DNA of 10,103 nucleotides. Source: Candidatus Coatesiibacteriota bacterium. GTDB lineage: Bacteria; RBG-13-66-14. Positions 1 to 7,424 of the stretch are shown here, one piece after another. Where the stretch lies: the NCBI GenBank assembly GCA_014728185.1, contig WJMB01000280.1, forward strand, positions 1 to 10,103, read 5' to 3'. Positions within the stretch are counted from its first letter, which is position 1; every line of letters begins with the position of its first letter. Under the pieces are notes generated by a model. It was not told the origin of the DNA. It saw only the letters and a program-made list of their open reading frames with translations, and searched no databases. The position numbers and the translations under genes are program-made.

Positions 1-116
1 CCAGCCTGCTCGACAAGGCCCGCGAGAAGGGGATCATGCACGCCAACAGCGTCTCGCGGCGCAAGAGCCGCCTGAACCTTTTGGTCAACAAGCTGGAGAC
101 CCCGGCGGAGGCGTAA
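1..116 (+). CDS. rpsT: 30S ribosomal protein S20, C-terminal part (5' end outside window)
   Basis: This is the last 37 codons of a reading frame that enters from the left edge (first full codon at position 3) and stops with TAA at 114-116. The residues run SLLDKAREKGIMHANSV and then SRRKSRLNLLVNKLETPAEA. The pattern of a Lys/Gly turn, His-x-Asn, then an Arg/Lys-rich helix with RRKSRL is the conserved C-terminal half of bacterial S20, a small (about 85-90 residue) helical protein that binds 16S rRNA in the body of the 30S subunit. S20 is bacterial and plastid-specific, which places the window in Bacteria. GC content is high, like the rest of the native genes here. No terminator follows the stop codon; a strong promoter for the next gene starts four bases after it, so rpsT transcripts may read into the DUF3800 gene. 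Confidence 0.9.
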   Translation, partial: SLLDKAREKGIMHANSVSRRKSRLNLLVNKLETPAEA

Positions 117-119
117 GCC

Positions 120-148
120 TTGACAGTTTGTCATAACACGGCTATACT
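120..148 (+). promoter_or_regulatory. Sigma70-type promoter of the DUF3800 gene
   Basis: TTGACA (120-125), a 17-base spacer and TATACT (143-148) give a perfect -35 box, optimal spacing and a 5/6 -10 box. Transcription would start near 155, leaving a leader of about 70 bases before the ATG at 228. The promoter begins right after the rpsT stop codon, so it most likely came with the AT-rich insert. Confidence 0.8.
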
Positions 149-153
149 ACGGT

Positions 154-165
154 TAGTATGTACTA
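154..165. promoter_or_regulatory. Operator-like inverted repeat at the transcription start
   Basis: TAGTA-TG-TACTA is a perfect 5+5 inverted repeat placed over the expected +1 of the promoter at 120-148. Related half-sites recur around it (TACTA at 172-176, ATACTAC at 144-150). A repressor binding here would block initiation. This is inferred from position and symmetry only; no regulator gene is visible. Confidence 0.35.
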
Positions 166-195
166 TGGCCGTACTAGGAAACTAGACGGCACGCT

Positions 196-220
196 CTGCG
201 GTCGGTTCTACCGGCCGCAG
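196..220 (+). promoter_or_regulatory. Stable hairpin immediately before the DUF3800 start codon
   Basis: CTGCGGTCGG (196-205), loop TTCTA (206-210) and CCGGCCGCAG (211-220) form a 10-bp stem with a single G-U pair. It ends only seven bases before the ATG at 228, where a Shine-Dalgarno sequence would normally lie, and no such sequence is present. It is not followed by a T run, so it is not a standard rho-independent terminator for rpsT. It may hold back translation, act as a partial attenuator, or protect an mRNA end. Confidence 0.5.
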
Positions 221-227
221 CTATTAT

Positions 228-1052
228 ATGCATATATGCTATATCGATGAAGCTGGCTGTTTAGGTGTGCCAAATACACCTATCATTCAGCCTGTTTTTG
301 TTATTATTGGTCTAATGTCTGATGTATCTAGCATAGGGAGCATAACAACAGGGTTTATTAATATCAAGCGCAAATATTATCCTGGAAAATTTGCTAATTG
401 TGCGCACTATCTGGATAGTATTTGTATTGAAATAAAGGGTAGTGATTTAAGAAAATATGCGATATCAGCAAAGAGCAGAGAGAGAAAAGCGGCAATAGGG
501 TATCTCGATAGCACTATTGATCTGTGTCAAAAATATGGAATAAAAATGATAGGTCGTATGTATATTAAAAGCCCTACAAAAACAATTAATGCCAAATCAA
601 TTTACTCATTTTCAATACAGGATATTTGCGTTCATTTTCAGAGGTACTTAAATATGATAGAAGATTATGGTATTGTTATTGCGGATAGTAGAAATAAACC
701 AAAAAATGTAAATATATCTCATTCTGTTTTTACCGGTAAATTCAAAAATAATGGAGATAGTTATAGCAGATTGCATGAATTGCCGGTGTTTGGGCATAGT
801 GACAATCACGCATTGATTCAAATCTGTGATACTATAGTGTCTGCGATTCTGTATCCAATCGGTATTGTTAGTTATTGCCAATCCTTAAAAAGTAATCGAC
901 ATGTAAAGCCTAGGTATTTTAATATAAAGCAAAGATATGGTAAGTTGTTAAGTAGTATTCAGTATCGTTATTATGATCATAATAAGTGGACAGGGGGAAT
1001 AGTGGTTTCAGATAATATAAATAAGTATTCGGGTTCTGTCCTTTTCAAATAA
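228..1052 (+). CDS. DUF3800 domain protein (predicted RNase H-like fold)
   Basis: The 274-residue product opens with MHICYIDEAG, the YIDE(S/A)G signature that starts most DUF3800 proteins. Further family landmarks are IVIADSR (D153), then E184, P186, S191 and H194, and the terminal QICDTIVSAI motif (Q198, D201). The acidic residues D7/E8, D153 and D201 fit the predicted metal-binding, RNase H-like core proposed for the family; the biochemical role is not settled, though members are often found in defence and mobile regions. The ATG at 228 is the only possible start, because an in-frame stop lies at 183-185 and no ATG, GTG or TTG falls between. There is no Shine-Dalgarno sequence. Base use is very AT-rich (many ATA, AAT and TAT codons), in sharp contrast with both neighbours, which indicates horizontal transfer. 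No partner gene accompanies it. The last residues (SVLFK) end 22 bp from the converging stop codon of the radical SAM gene. Confidence 0.85.
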   Translation: MHICYIDEAGCLGVPNTPIIQPVFVIIGLMSDVSSIGSITTGFINIKRKYYPGKFANCAHYLDSICIEIKGSDLRKYAISAKSRERKAAIGYLDSTIDLCQKYGIKMIGRMYIKSPTKTINAKSIYSFSIQDICVHFQRYLNMIEDYGIVIADSRNKPKNVNISHSVFTGKFKNNGDSYSRLHELPVFGHSDNHALIQICDTIVSAILYPIGIVSYCQSLKSNRHVKPRYFNIKQRYGKLLSSIQYRYYDHNKWTGGIVVSDNINKYSGSVLFK

Positions 1053-1074
1053 TATCGTTATAGGGTTTTTGGCT

Positions 1075-2238
1075 TCAACCCCCGCGAACTAGGCGCTCGG
1101 GGAGGTCCTCCGGCCGGGGGCGGCCGGTGAGCATCGGCCACCACAGGCGGGGGTTGAACAGCAGGCTGGTGGTCCAGGCGCATTCGTAGGTGCACCAGCA
1201 GCGCCCCTGGGAGATCCGGCGGCGGATGTGCCTGGCCCGCTTGCTCCACCACAGCGCCGGCATGTTCCAGCCGACATCGTGAAGGTTCCCCAGGGCGGCG
1301 GGGCTGTTCTCGCAGAAGTGCTCCCGCTGGAGGGGATCCTCGCCGGGCTGGGCCATCAGGGTCTCGCAGGGGTAGAGGTGGCCGTCCTCGGCGACGACGC
1401 CGGAGAGGGCGCCGCCCAGGCAGGGCACGACCTGGCGTCGCCGGTTCAGCAGCTCCAGAATCAAGCGCCACTGGTAGCGCTCCTTGGCGGCCAGCACGTC
1501 GAGGGGGTTGAACGAGAAGTGCGGCAGGCGGCCCTCGCGCAGGGCCGCCTCCTTCATCCGCTGGAAGGCGGCGAAGCCGGCCAGCTCGAAGTCGGCCTGC
1601 AGTTCGTCGGCGGGCACGCCGCGCAGCATGTTGAGCACGACGTCGTCGGGGGCGAAGTCGCGCAGCAGAAGCTCGAAGACATCGGGGAGGCGTTGGTGGT
1701 TGGCGTGGCAGATGGTGGTGATGGTGGCCAGGTTGAGCCGCCGGTGGCCGCCCTTGAGCCGACGGAGCTCGGACCAGGTCTCCCGCGCCCGCTCGTAGCA
1801 ACCGGGCACGCCGCGCAGCTCGTCGTGGACCTCGGGGGGGCCGTCGATGGAGAGGTAGACGACCAGGTTGAGCCCGCGGTGAAGCTGGAGAATCCGTCGC
1901 GTGCTTTCGATGATGCGTTTGGTCGCCAGGCCGTTGGTGGGGATGGTCAGTTGGCGGACCCCGGTGCGGCGGACGAAGAGCCGGGCGATCTCGGGCAGGT
2001 CGTCGCGCAGGAAGGGCTCGCCGCCGGTCAGGGAGAGCCAGAGCAGGGGGCCGCTGGAGCGGGCCAGGGCGGCGTACTGCTCCAGGCTCGGTCCCGGGTG
2101 GCCGTGCTCGAGTTGGCCGGCGTAAAAACAGTGGCCGCAGCGGGCGTTGCAGCGGCCGGTGACGAAGAGGATCAGCTGCAGGGGCGGGTAACCCGCCGGG
2201 AAGAGCAGGCGCGGCAGGAAGCGCAGCGGCGAACTCAT
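1075..2238 (-). CDS. Radical SAM protein with SPASM/twitch-like C-terminal cysteines
   Basis: The 387-residue protein carries CNARCGHC (C30, C34, C37), the CxxxCxxC motif that binds the [4Fe-4S] cluster used to cleave S-adenosylmethionine, followed by TGGEP (71-75), the SAM-amino contact motif, and a YLSIDG strand (128-133) of the radical SAM barrel. The C-terminal part has six further cysteines (C273, C291, C309, C347, C349, C353) in the order C-x17-C ... CxCxxxC, with the phrase AEDGHLYPC around C291. That pattern is typical of SPASM or twitch extensions holding auxiliary Fe-S clusters. Such enzymes modify peptides, proteins or sugars; the substrate here cannot be told. The gene is the last of a three-gene operon. 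Its ATG overlaps the glycosyltransferase stop by four bases (ATGA), implying translational coupling and a shared pathway. No RiPP-like precursor peptide was recognised nearby. Confidence 0.85.
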   Translation of the reverse strand: MSSPLRFLPRLLFPAGYPPLQLILFVTGRCNARCGHCFYAGQLEHGHPGPSLEQYAALARSSGPLLWLSLTGGEPFLRDDLPEIARLFVRRTGVRQLTIPTNGLATKRIIESTRRILQLHRGLNLVVYLSIDGPPEVHDELRGVPGCYERARETWSELRRLKGGHRRLNLATITTICHANHQRLPDVFELLLRDFAPDDVVLNMLRGVPADELQADFELAGFAAFQRMKEAALREGRLPHFSFNPLDVLAAKERYQWRLILELLNRRRQVVPCLGGALSGVVAEDGHLYPCETLMAQPGEDPLQREHFCENSPAALGNLHDVGWNMPALWWSKRARHIRRRISQGRCWCTYECAWTTSLLFNPRLWWPMLTGRPRPEDLPERLVRGG

Positions 2239-3359
2239 TTGCTGGCCCCCAGGAAGTCGGAGCTGGTCTTGCCGAAGACGGCGCGCATCAGCGAGACGAT
2301 CACCCCCAGCTCGGCGGTGATCGAGAGCACGACCTGGGTGCCCAGGCCCTTGAGGGTGAACCAGAAGCCCTCGCGGCGCAGCAGGTAGCCCCAGAAGCCG
2401 CTGAGCAGAAGCGGCGGCAGCAGCAGCAGACCCAGGCTGATCCAGAGGTAGGCGCCGCCCAGGGCCAGGGCCGGGATCAGGTTGACGAGCAGCGGTCCGG
2501 TCAGCAGGTAGTTCATCACCGCCGTGGAGGGCATGCCCACGGCCAGCTTGGGGAAGTGGGGTTCGTTGCCGTGCCAGGTTCCCGGGCGGCGGCGCTCCCA
2601 GACCTTGCGGCCGCCGAAGCGCATCCGGAGGTGGTAGCTGAACATGTTGGCCACCTTGCGCAGGTAGTCGGCGAACAGGCGGCGAAAACGGAACTCCTTG
2701 TAGTGGACGAAGTCCAGCTCACGGTCCAGGTAGAACCAGGCGTCGACGGAGCCGAGGCGGTAACCCAGGTCGTAGTCCTCGTAGGTTTTCATCGCCGGGT
2801 CGAAGCCGCCGACGGCCTCGAAGGCGTCGCGGCGTACCGCCATCAGCGAGGCCCAGGGGGTGTCGATGAGCTCGGGCATCTTCAGGTAGCGGTAGCGCAG
2901 GAAGTGGTTCTGGTAGACGCTCAGGTGGTTGTCGTAGGGGCACTCCTCGGCGCTGATCCCGGCCACTCCGCCGATGCGCGGTCGGCGTCGCAGGGTGCGC
3001 AGGATGCGGGCCAGGGTGTCGGGACGCACCACGACGTCGGAGTCGACGAAGACCAGGATCTCACCCCGGGCGCACTCGACCCCCAGGTTGCGCGCCAGAG
3101 AGGGGCCGGAGTTGCCCGGGGTGCAGAGCAGGCGCACCGGGTGTCGCCCGATGACCTCGCAGGTGGCATCGTTGGAGCAGTCGTCGACGACGACGATCTC
3201 GAAGGCGGCGTCGTCGCAGCCGGCCAGGGGCAGCAGGGGCGTCGTTCCGTCGCTTTCGAGGGGCTCGGCGCCGTCGGCTGCGGCCAGCACGGCCTCCAGC
3301 ACGGTGCCGATCAGGTCCTCGCGGTTGTAGACGGGGATGATGACGGAGATGATGTCCAT
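2235..3359 (-). CDS. Family 2 glycosyltransferase with C-terminal membrane segments
   Basis: The 374-residue protein begins MDIISVIIPVYNRE, the standard GT2 (GT-A fold) opening. It continues with VVVDDCSND (56-64) and the metal/nucleotide-sugar binding DSD (VFVDSDVVV, D106-D108), and has a YEDYDLGYRL block (193-202) containing the likely catalytic acid. From about 280 on there are hydrophobic stretches (roughly 285-303, 305-327 and 342-360), so the enzyme is probably anchored in the inner membrane with its catalytic domain in the cytoplasm, transferring a sugar to a lipid or envelope acceptor. The start was placed at 3359 because conserved sequence begins there and an AGGA Shine-Dalgarno lies about seven bases upstream; the frame stays open to 3608, but that extension is Arg/Pro-rich antisense of the preceding gene. 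It lies 17 bp after the TPR gene and overlaps the radical SAM gene. The donor sugar is unknown. Confidence 0.88.
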   Translation of the reverse strand: MDIISVIIPVYNREDLIGTVLEAVLAAADGAEPLESDGTTPLLPLAGCDDAAFEIVVVDDCSNDATCEVIGRHPVRLLCTPGNSGPSLARNLGVECARGEILVFVDSDVVVRPDTLARILRTLRRRPRIGGVAGISAEECPYDNHLSVYQNHFLRYRYLKMPELIDTPWASLMAVRRDAFEAVGGFDPAMKTYEDYDLGYRLGSVDAWFYLDRELDFVHYKEFRFRRLFADYLRKVANMFSYHLRMRFGGRKVWERRRPGTWHGNEPHFPKLAVGMPSTAVMNYLLTGPLLVNLIPALALGGAYLWISLGLLLLPPLLLSGFWGYLLRREGFWFTLKGLGTQVVLSITAELGVIVSLMRAVFGKTSSDFLGASK

Positions 3360-3376
3360 CGCTGGTCCTGTGAAGG

Positions 3377-6300
3377 TCAGTCGAGTTCGACGGTGAGCTG
3401 CAGGCGCTCCAGCTCGTCCAGGCGGCGGCAGAACTCGCGGAACTCGTCGTAGTCGTCGGTGTCCACCTGCTGGGGCGGCAGATCCAGGCGGCGGCGGACG
3501 ATCAGCAGGGGGCCCTCGTCGTCGGCGCTGAGTTCGGCGCTGAGTTCGTAGACGGCTTCGATCCCCTTGATTTCCTCGCGGAACAGGCTCGCCAGCGCCA
3601 CGCTCCAACCCGGTTGCAGGCGGTAGATCAGTGTCTCGTCCTGGTGGAGGAAGTCCGAGTAGGCCAGATCGTAGTCGCGCTCGGTGCGGGTGATGAAGGT
3701 TTTCGAGAAGTTGTAGGGGTATAGCACCACGGGCAGCTTGAGCACCCCGGCCGAAGCGGTTCCCTGGTCGGGGGCGTCGAAGACGGCGCGGTAGACGAAG
3801 GGCGCGTTGACGTCGTCGGTCGCCTCGACGCCGTACTCGATCAGCTCGGCTCCGGGGAACATGTTGTTGAGCTCGTAGTCGATCATGTCCCGGGCGTCCC
3901 GGTTGTCGGCGTAGTTGGCGCGCATCGCCGAGGTCAGCCCCCGGGCGGTCTGCTCCATGAACCCTCGGGTGGGCAGTCCCGGTTGCAGGAGCAGCTCGAC
4001 GGTGATCTCGTTGCCGTGATCGCTCAAGGGGGGGCGGGGCAGCTCGTCGAAGCGGCGGGCGGCGCAGCGCCAGACCGGCTGGCCCATGTGCTCGACGCCG
4101 AAGCTGCCCAGGGGCACCCAGCCGGGCTGGAAGTCCACCCAGTGGACCTCGTCGCCGATGCTCAGCCTGCCGATGGGGTCGGTGAACTCGGCCGGGGTGA
4201 AGGCGTCGGGCATCCGCGGGCCGTCCCAGCGCGAGCGGGTCAGACAGAGCTCGACCTCCAGGCCAGCCTCGCGGCAGATGGCGATGAACAGCACGAGCTT
4301 GTCGATGCTGCGCCCAGCGCGCTGGTAGTAGGTGGCGCGGGCGGAGGAGGGGTAGAAGGCCCCGGCGCCGTAGCTCTTGATCTCGCGGACGATGTAGGAG
4401 TAGACGGCCCGGGCGCGGTCGAGGGGGTCGTCGATGTTCTCGGTTAGACGCTCGGCCAGTCGGCGCAGAGGCTCGTCGGGCCGCAGGGCGTTGAGGGCGC
4501 GGCCGTAGTACCAGTCGAAGTAGACCTCGGGCTCGTCGATGGTGGAGAAGACGACGAAGGGGGCGAAGCTGCCCTTCTCGGGCATCAGCCCCTCGGGCTG
4601 GATCGGGCGGGCGTTCTTGACCTCGTGGATGAAAACGTCGCGGGGCTCCAGACGGTAGTCGGCTTCGCCTTCCGTGGTCAGGCCGTCGGGAAGCTCTTCG
4701 CGGTGGAAGTCGCCCCGGTAGTGCAGCCGGTCGTAGTCCAGTTCCATATCCTCGGGGGCGGTGACCACGAAGCGGCTGACCAGCATGGGATCGCCGTACT
4801 CGCGGAAGTAGAAGCGGCTGGACCAGTTTTCGAAAATCTCGGTTATGACGCGGTACTCGCTGTGTTGGCGGTAGTAGACATCGATGATCGCGCCGGGGCG
4901 GGCGCCCTCCATGCTGATCGCCGTGCCGTCGCCGGTGGAGTTGAGGCTGGTGGCCTCCAGGACCTGGCCGTCCGGGGTGTAGGTCCGGGCGTGGATCAGC
5001 TCCAGGTTGTCCGAGTCAGGGATGACGATCTCGCCCCAGCGCTCGACGCCGGAGGGGGCCAGGATCTTGACCACCTGACGCACCGCCGTGGCGTAGGTGT
5101 AGTCGGCGTTGATGTCCAGACGCAGGTAGTCCAGCAGCATCGCCGCGTCGCACTTGGGGTGGTCCTCGGGAAGGACTTCGTGGGCCAGCAGCTTGTCGAC
5201 GTCGGGCATGAACTCGTCGCTGGTGGCGCCGGAGCGCCAGGCCAGGTAGCGGCGCAGCCAGTCCTTGGCCGGGTAGTGCTCCAGGGCGGCGGCCAGCAGC
5301 TCGCCGCGGGGCTCGCCGCCCCCCTCCTCCAGGGCCAGGGCCAGGTTGACGTAGCCCCGGTAGTCGTAGGGCGAGGCCTCGATCATCTCGCGGTAGACCT
5401 CGTCGCGGTCGCCGAAGTCGCCCTTGTGATAGCAGCGGGCCAGCTCGAGCATCGCCTCGGTGTCGTAGGGGTCCAGCTCGATCAACCGGCGGTAGTGCTC
5501 GGCGGCCTCCCGGTAGTAGCCGCCCTTCTGCAGCAGGTCCGCCAGATCGGTGCGGGCGGTGCGGTGGTCCGGGGCGGCGGCCAGCAGGCGCTCCAGGGTG
5601 TCGATGGCCGCCGGGTGATCGTCGGCGCGGTTCTGGAAGCGGGCCAGTTGCAGCAGGGCCTCCAGGTAGTCCGGGGCCAGCTCGACGGCTCGGGCGAAGG
5701 CGGCGCCCTCGCGCGGGATCAGCGACTTCTCGTTGTAGCGGTAGGCCAGAGACAGCTCGATTTCCGGGTTGGGCTCCACGGCGGCCTGCAGGCTCTGCAG
5801 CCGCTTGAGGGCGCTCCAGAACTTGCCCTCCGCGGCCTCGATATCGGCCAGGGAGAGCTGGGCGTGCACGATGAGCGGATCGGCGGCGACGAGGCGTTGA
5901 TACTGGGTCCGCGCCCGGCCCAGGCGCTCCTCGCTGCCGTCGGACTCCAGCACCCGGGCCAGCAGCAGCCGGGCGGGCAGGCTGCCCGGGCGCTCCTCGA
6001 CCAGGCCGCTCAGGCGCAGCACCGCCGCGTCGTAGTCCTCACGGTGAGCCTCGACGAGGGCCCGGTGGAGTCTGTCGGCGAGGCCGTCATCGGCGTCGGC
6101 GTCCTCCGGGAGGTCCAGAGCCTCAACACCACCCGCGGTTCGCTCGTCGGGGTCCCAGTCGCCCAGGCAGCGCAACCCCTCGACGGCGAAACCCGCCGCG
6201 TCGGTCAACTCGGCCTTGAAGCCCCAGGTGACCTCGACCTGGCTCGAGGTGATGTAGTTGTTGCGGTTGCACTTGATCAGCAGGCGGTGCCAGCCGGCGT

Positions 6301-7141
6301 CGGCGCGGAACGGGAAGTCGAGCTCGACGGCGGGGTTGCCGCGCACGTCGTCGCGGAGGCCGATCAGTTCATCGTCGAGCCAGACCTTGAGCGCGTCGTC
6401 GCTGACCAGATTGAGGTTGTACTCTCCGGCGGTTGGCAGGTAGATGTGGCACACTGCGTAGGCGCAGCCCCGGGGGATGGAGGTGACCTCTTCGATGGGC
6501 AAAAAGCCCCGGCTGAGGCCGCGGGGTGGGCTCAGCCAGCCGGCCTCGCCGAGGCCGGGTAGGTCGTAGCTCTCGCGCAGTCGGCGCTCCGGAGCGAACT
6601 CGTGGTCCAGGTCCAGCGGGCCGGAGCGCACGAAGGGCCCGACGACCCGCCAGTCGGTCAGCAGACCGCAGCGGGCCTCGGCCTGGTCAATCCCGGCCTC
6701 GTCCCCCCGCCGTCGGGCGAAGAACAAACGCCAGCGCTCCAGGGCTCGCCGGGCTCCCGGCGTCAGCTCGCCGCCCTCGGCCAGTTCGTCGAGCAGCGCC
6801 TCGACTTCGCCGAAGGCGTCGCCGTAATCGCTGTAGCGCAGCAGGTCGCGGATGAGGGCCTCGCCGCGGATTCCCGAGGCGTCGGCCGCCAGCAGCGCCA
6901 GGACCCGGTCCAGGGCGGCGCGGTCCCGACCGCGCAACAGCTCCGTCCAGACCAGGGTCTCCAGGGCAGCCGGGTCGTCGGGGAGGCCGTCGAGCACCAG
7001 GTGGGCGCCCGCGGACGCCTGGTCGACTCCGGCGCCGCTGATGAGCACCTCGAGGGTGTCCAGGTTGTCGACGACGTCGGCGCCGACCAGACCCGTCGAC
7101 AACAGCAGCGTGAGCAGCGCGACGTGGCTTTTCGTTTTCAA
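3377..7141 (-). CDS. Exported TPR / DUF3857 / degenerate transglutaminase-like protein
   Basis: The product has 1254 residues. A TTG start at 7141 is chosen because GGAGG lies five bases upstream (7151-7147), a promoter sits at the right distance, and it gives a clean signal peptide (KTK, hydrophobic core ALLTLLLSTGLVG, likely cut after A21); the open frame to 7300 is unsupported. Domains in order: a helical segment (22-157); a beta-rich module with WRVVGPF (about 164-170) and SDDALKVWLDDELIG (about 247-261), like PA14 or galactose-binding modules; tetratricopeptide repeats (about 350-610); a DUF3857 domain (about 672-852), which usually precedes transglutaminases; a transglutaminase-like domain (about 902-1012); and a C-terminal DUF3857-associated region. 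The active site looks dead: the usual GDCKDK is GRSIDK (S945 where Cys is expected), H1000 is kept (VHWVD), and the final Asp is replaced in WVPLG (G1012). It probably acts as a periplasmic or surface scaffold. First gene of the operon with GT2 and radical SAM genes. Confidence 0.85.
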   Translation of the reverse strand: MKTKSHVALLTLLLSTGLVGADVVDNLDTLEVLISGAGVDQASAGAHLVLDGLPDDPAALETLVWTELLRGRDRAALDRVLALLAADASGIRGEALIRDLLRYSDYGDAFGEVEALLDELAEGGELTPGARRALERWRLFFARRRGDEAGIDQAEARCGLLTDWRVVGPFVRSGPLDLDHEFAPERRLRESYDLPGLGEAGWLSPPRGLSRGFLPIEEVTSIPRGCAYAVCHIYLPTAGEYNLNLVSDDALKVWLDDELIGLRDDVRGNPAVELDFPFRADAGWHRLLIKCNRNNYITSSQVEVTWGFKAELTDAAGFAVEGLRCLGDWDPDERTAGGVEALDLPEDADADDGLADRLHRALVEAHREDYDAAVLRLSGLVEERPGSLPARLLLARVLESDGSEERLGRARTQYQRLVAADPLIVHAQLSLADIEAAEGKFWSALKRLQSLQAAVEPNPEIELSLAYRYNEKSLIPREGAAFARAVELAPDYLEALLQLARFQNRADDHPAAIDTLERLLAAAPDHRTARTDLADLLQKGGYYREAAEHYRRLIELDPYDTEAMLELARCYHKGDFGDRDEVYREMIEASPYDYRGYVNLALALEEGGGEPRGELLAAALEHYPAKDWLRRYLAWRSGATSDEFMPDVDKLLAHEVLPEDHPKCDAAMLLDYLRLDINADYTYATAVRQVVKILAPSGVERWGEIVIPDSDNLELIHARTYTPDGQVLEATSLNSTGDGTAISMEGARPGAIIDVYYRQHSEYRVITEIFENWSSRFYFREYGDPMLVSRFVVTAPEDMELDYDRLHYRGDFHREELPDGLTTEGEADYRLEPRDVFIHEVKNARPIQPEGLMPEKGSFAPFVVFSTIDEPEVYFDWYYGRALNALRPDEPLRRLAERLTENIDDPLDRARAVYSYIVREIKSYGAGAFYPSSARATYYQRAGRSIDKLVLFIAICREAGLEVELCLTRSRWDGPRMPDAFTPAEFTDPIGRLSIGDEVHWVDFQPGWVPLGSFGVEHMGQPVWRCAARRFDELPRPPLSDHGNEITVELLLQPGLPTRGFMEQTARGLTSAMRANYADNRDARDMIDYELNNMFPGAELIEYGVEATDDVNAPFVYRAVFDAPDQGTASAGVLKLPVVLYPYNFSKTFITRTERDYDLAYSDFLHQDETLIYRLQPGWSVALASLFREEIKGIEAVYELSAELSADDEGPLLIVRRRLDLPPQQVDTDDYDEFREFCRRLDELERLQLTVELD

Positions 7142-7177
7142 GGCGGCCTCCGGGGTGGTCGTGAGCGATCTCGCCCC

Positions 7178-7206
7178 ATGATAACCGATTGCCGCCGCTG
7201 CCTCAA
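7178..7206 (-). promoter_or_regulatory. Promoter of the TPR/GT2/radical SAM operon
   Basis: On the minus strand TTGAGG (7206-7201), a 17-base spacer and TATCAT (7183-7178) match sigma70 elements (4/6 and 5/6). The start would be near 7171, giving a leader of about 30 bases with GGAGG at 7151-7147 before the TTG start codon at 7141. Confidence 0.6.
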
Positions 7207-7228
7207 GCATTCGGCGACAGGATATAGT

Positions 7229-7279
7229 GAGCCGGTCCGACCTTGGTTCCTGGGGGGAGGAGGGGAGACGGACCGGCTC
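7229..7279. repeat. 11-bp perfect inverted repeat with 29-base loop
   Basis: GAGCCGGTCCG (7229-7239) is exactly complementary to CGGACCGGCTC (7269-7279). The loop is strongly purine-skewed on the plus strand (a G/A-rich run at 7251-7267). It lies directly upstream of the operon's -35 box. Neither arm is followed by a T run. It could be an extended operator or cruciform, or a structured RNA if transcription crosses it. Confidence 0.6.
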
Positions 7280-7281
7280 GA

Positions 7282-7298
7282 GCCGCCATTGGGGCGGC
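7282..7298. repeat. Short GC-rich hairpin
   Basis: GCCGCC (7282-7287), loop ATTGG and GGCGGC (7293-7298) form a 6-bp perfect stem three bases after the larger inverted repeat at 7229-7279. The two together give a two-stem structure. No terminator-type T tract follows on either strand. Confidence 0.45.
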
Positions 7299-7424
7299 AA
7301 CCGTCAATACTGGACGAGCTTGGAAATGTAACGGCGAGGTGAAGATCGCAAACTTCGAAGGTATAACAAAAAAAACAAAAACGTCAAGGATTTCCAACGG
7401 GGTTGGCACTCCAGACGCTTCTGC

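Noticed and set aside
150..222. Possible tRNA (GGTTCTA resembling a T-loop)
   Set aside because: The T-loop lacks the conserved purine and closing C, and no acceptor, D or anticodon arms can be assembled.
1058..1081. GGGTT/AACCC hairpin as terminator between the converging DUF3800 and radical SAM genes
   Set aside because: The stem is only five base pairs with a T run in the loop rather than after the stem, too weak to call.
1228..3452. Long plus-strand open frames opposite the radical SAM and GT2 genes (1228-2388, 2556-3452)
   Set aside because: They are antisense to recognised enzymes, have biased composition and no domain. High GC content removes stop codons from these frames.
3360..3608. 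N-terminal extension of the GT2 gene to a start at 3608
   Set aside because: The added 83 residues are Arg/Pro/Ala-rich and overlap the end of the TPR gene. The conserved GT2 fold begins at the Met encoded at 3359, which has a ribosome binding site.
4625..6562. A 645-codon plus-strand open frame inside the TPR gene
   Set aside because: It is antisense to a gene with clear domains, a signal peptide and a ribosome binding site. Its product is low-complexity (Gly/Val/Ala/Gln-rich), as expected from a GC-rich shadow frame.
7142..7300. N-terminal extension of the TPR gene to a start at 7300
   Set aside because: It would place the promoter inside the coding region and bury the signal peptide 53 residues in. 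The TTG at 7141 has GGAGG at ideal spacing.
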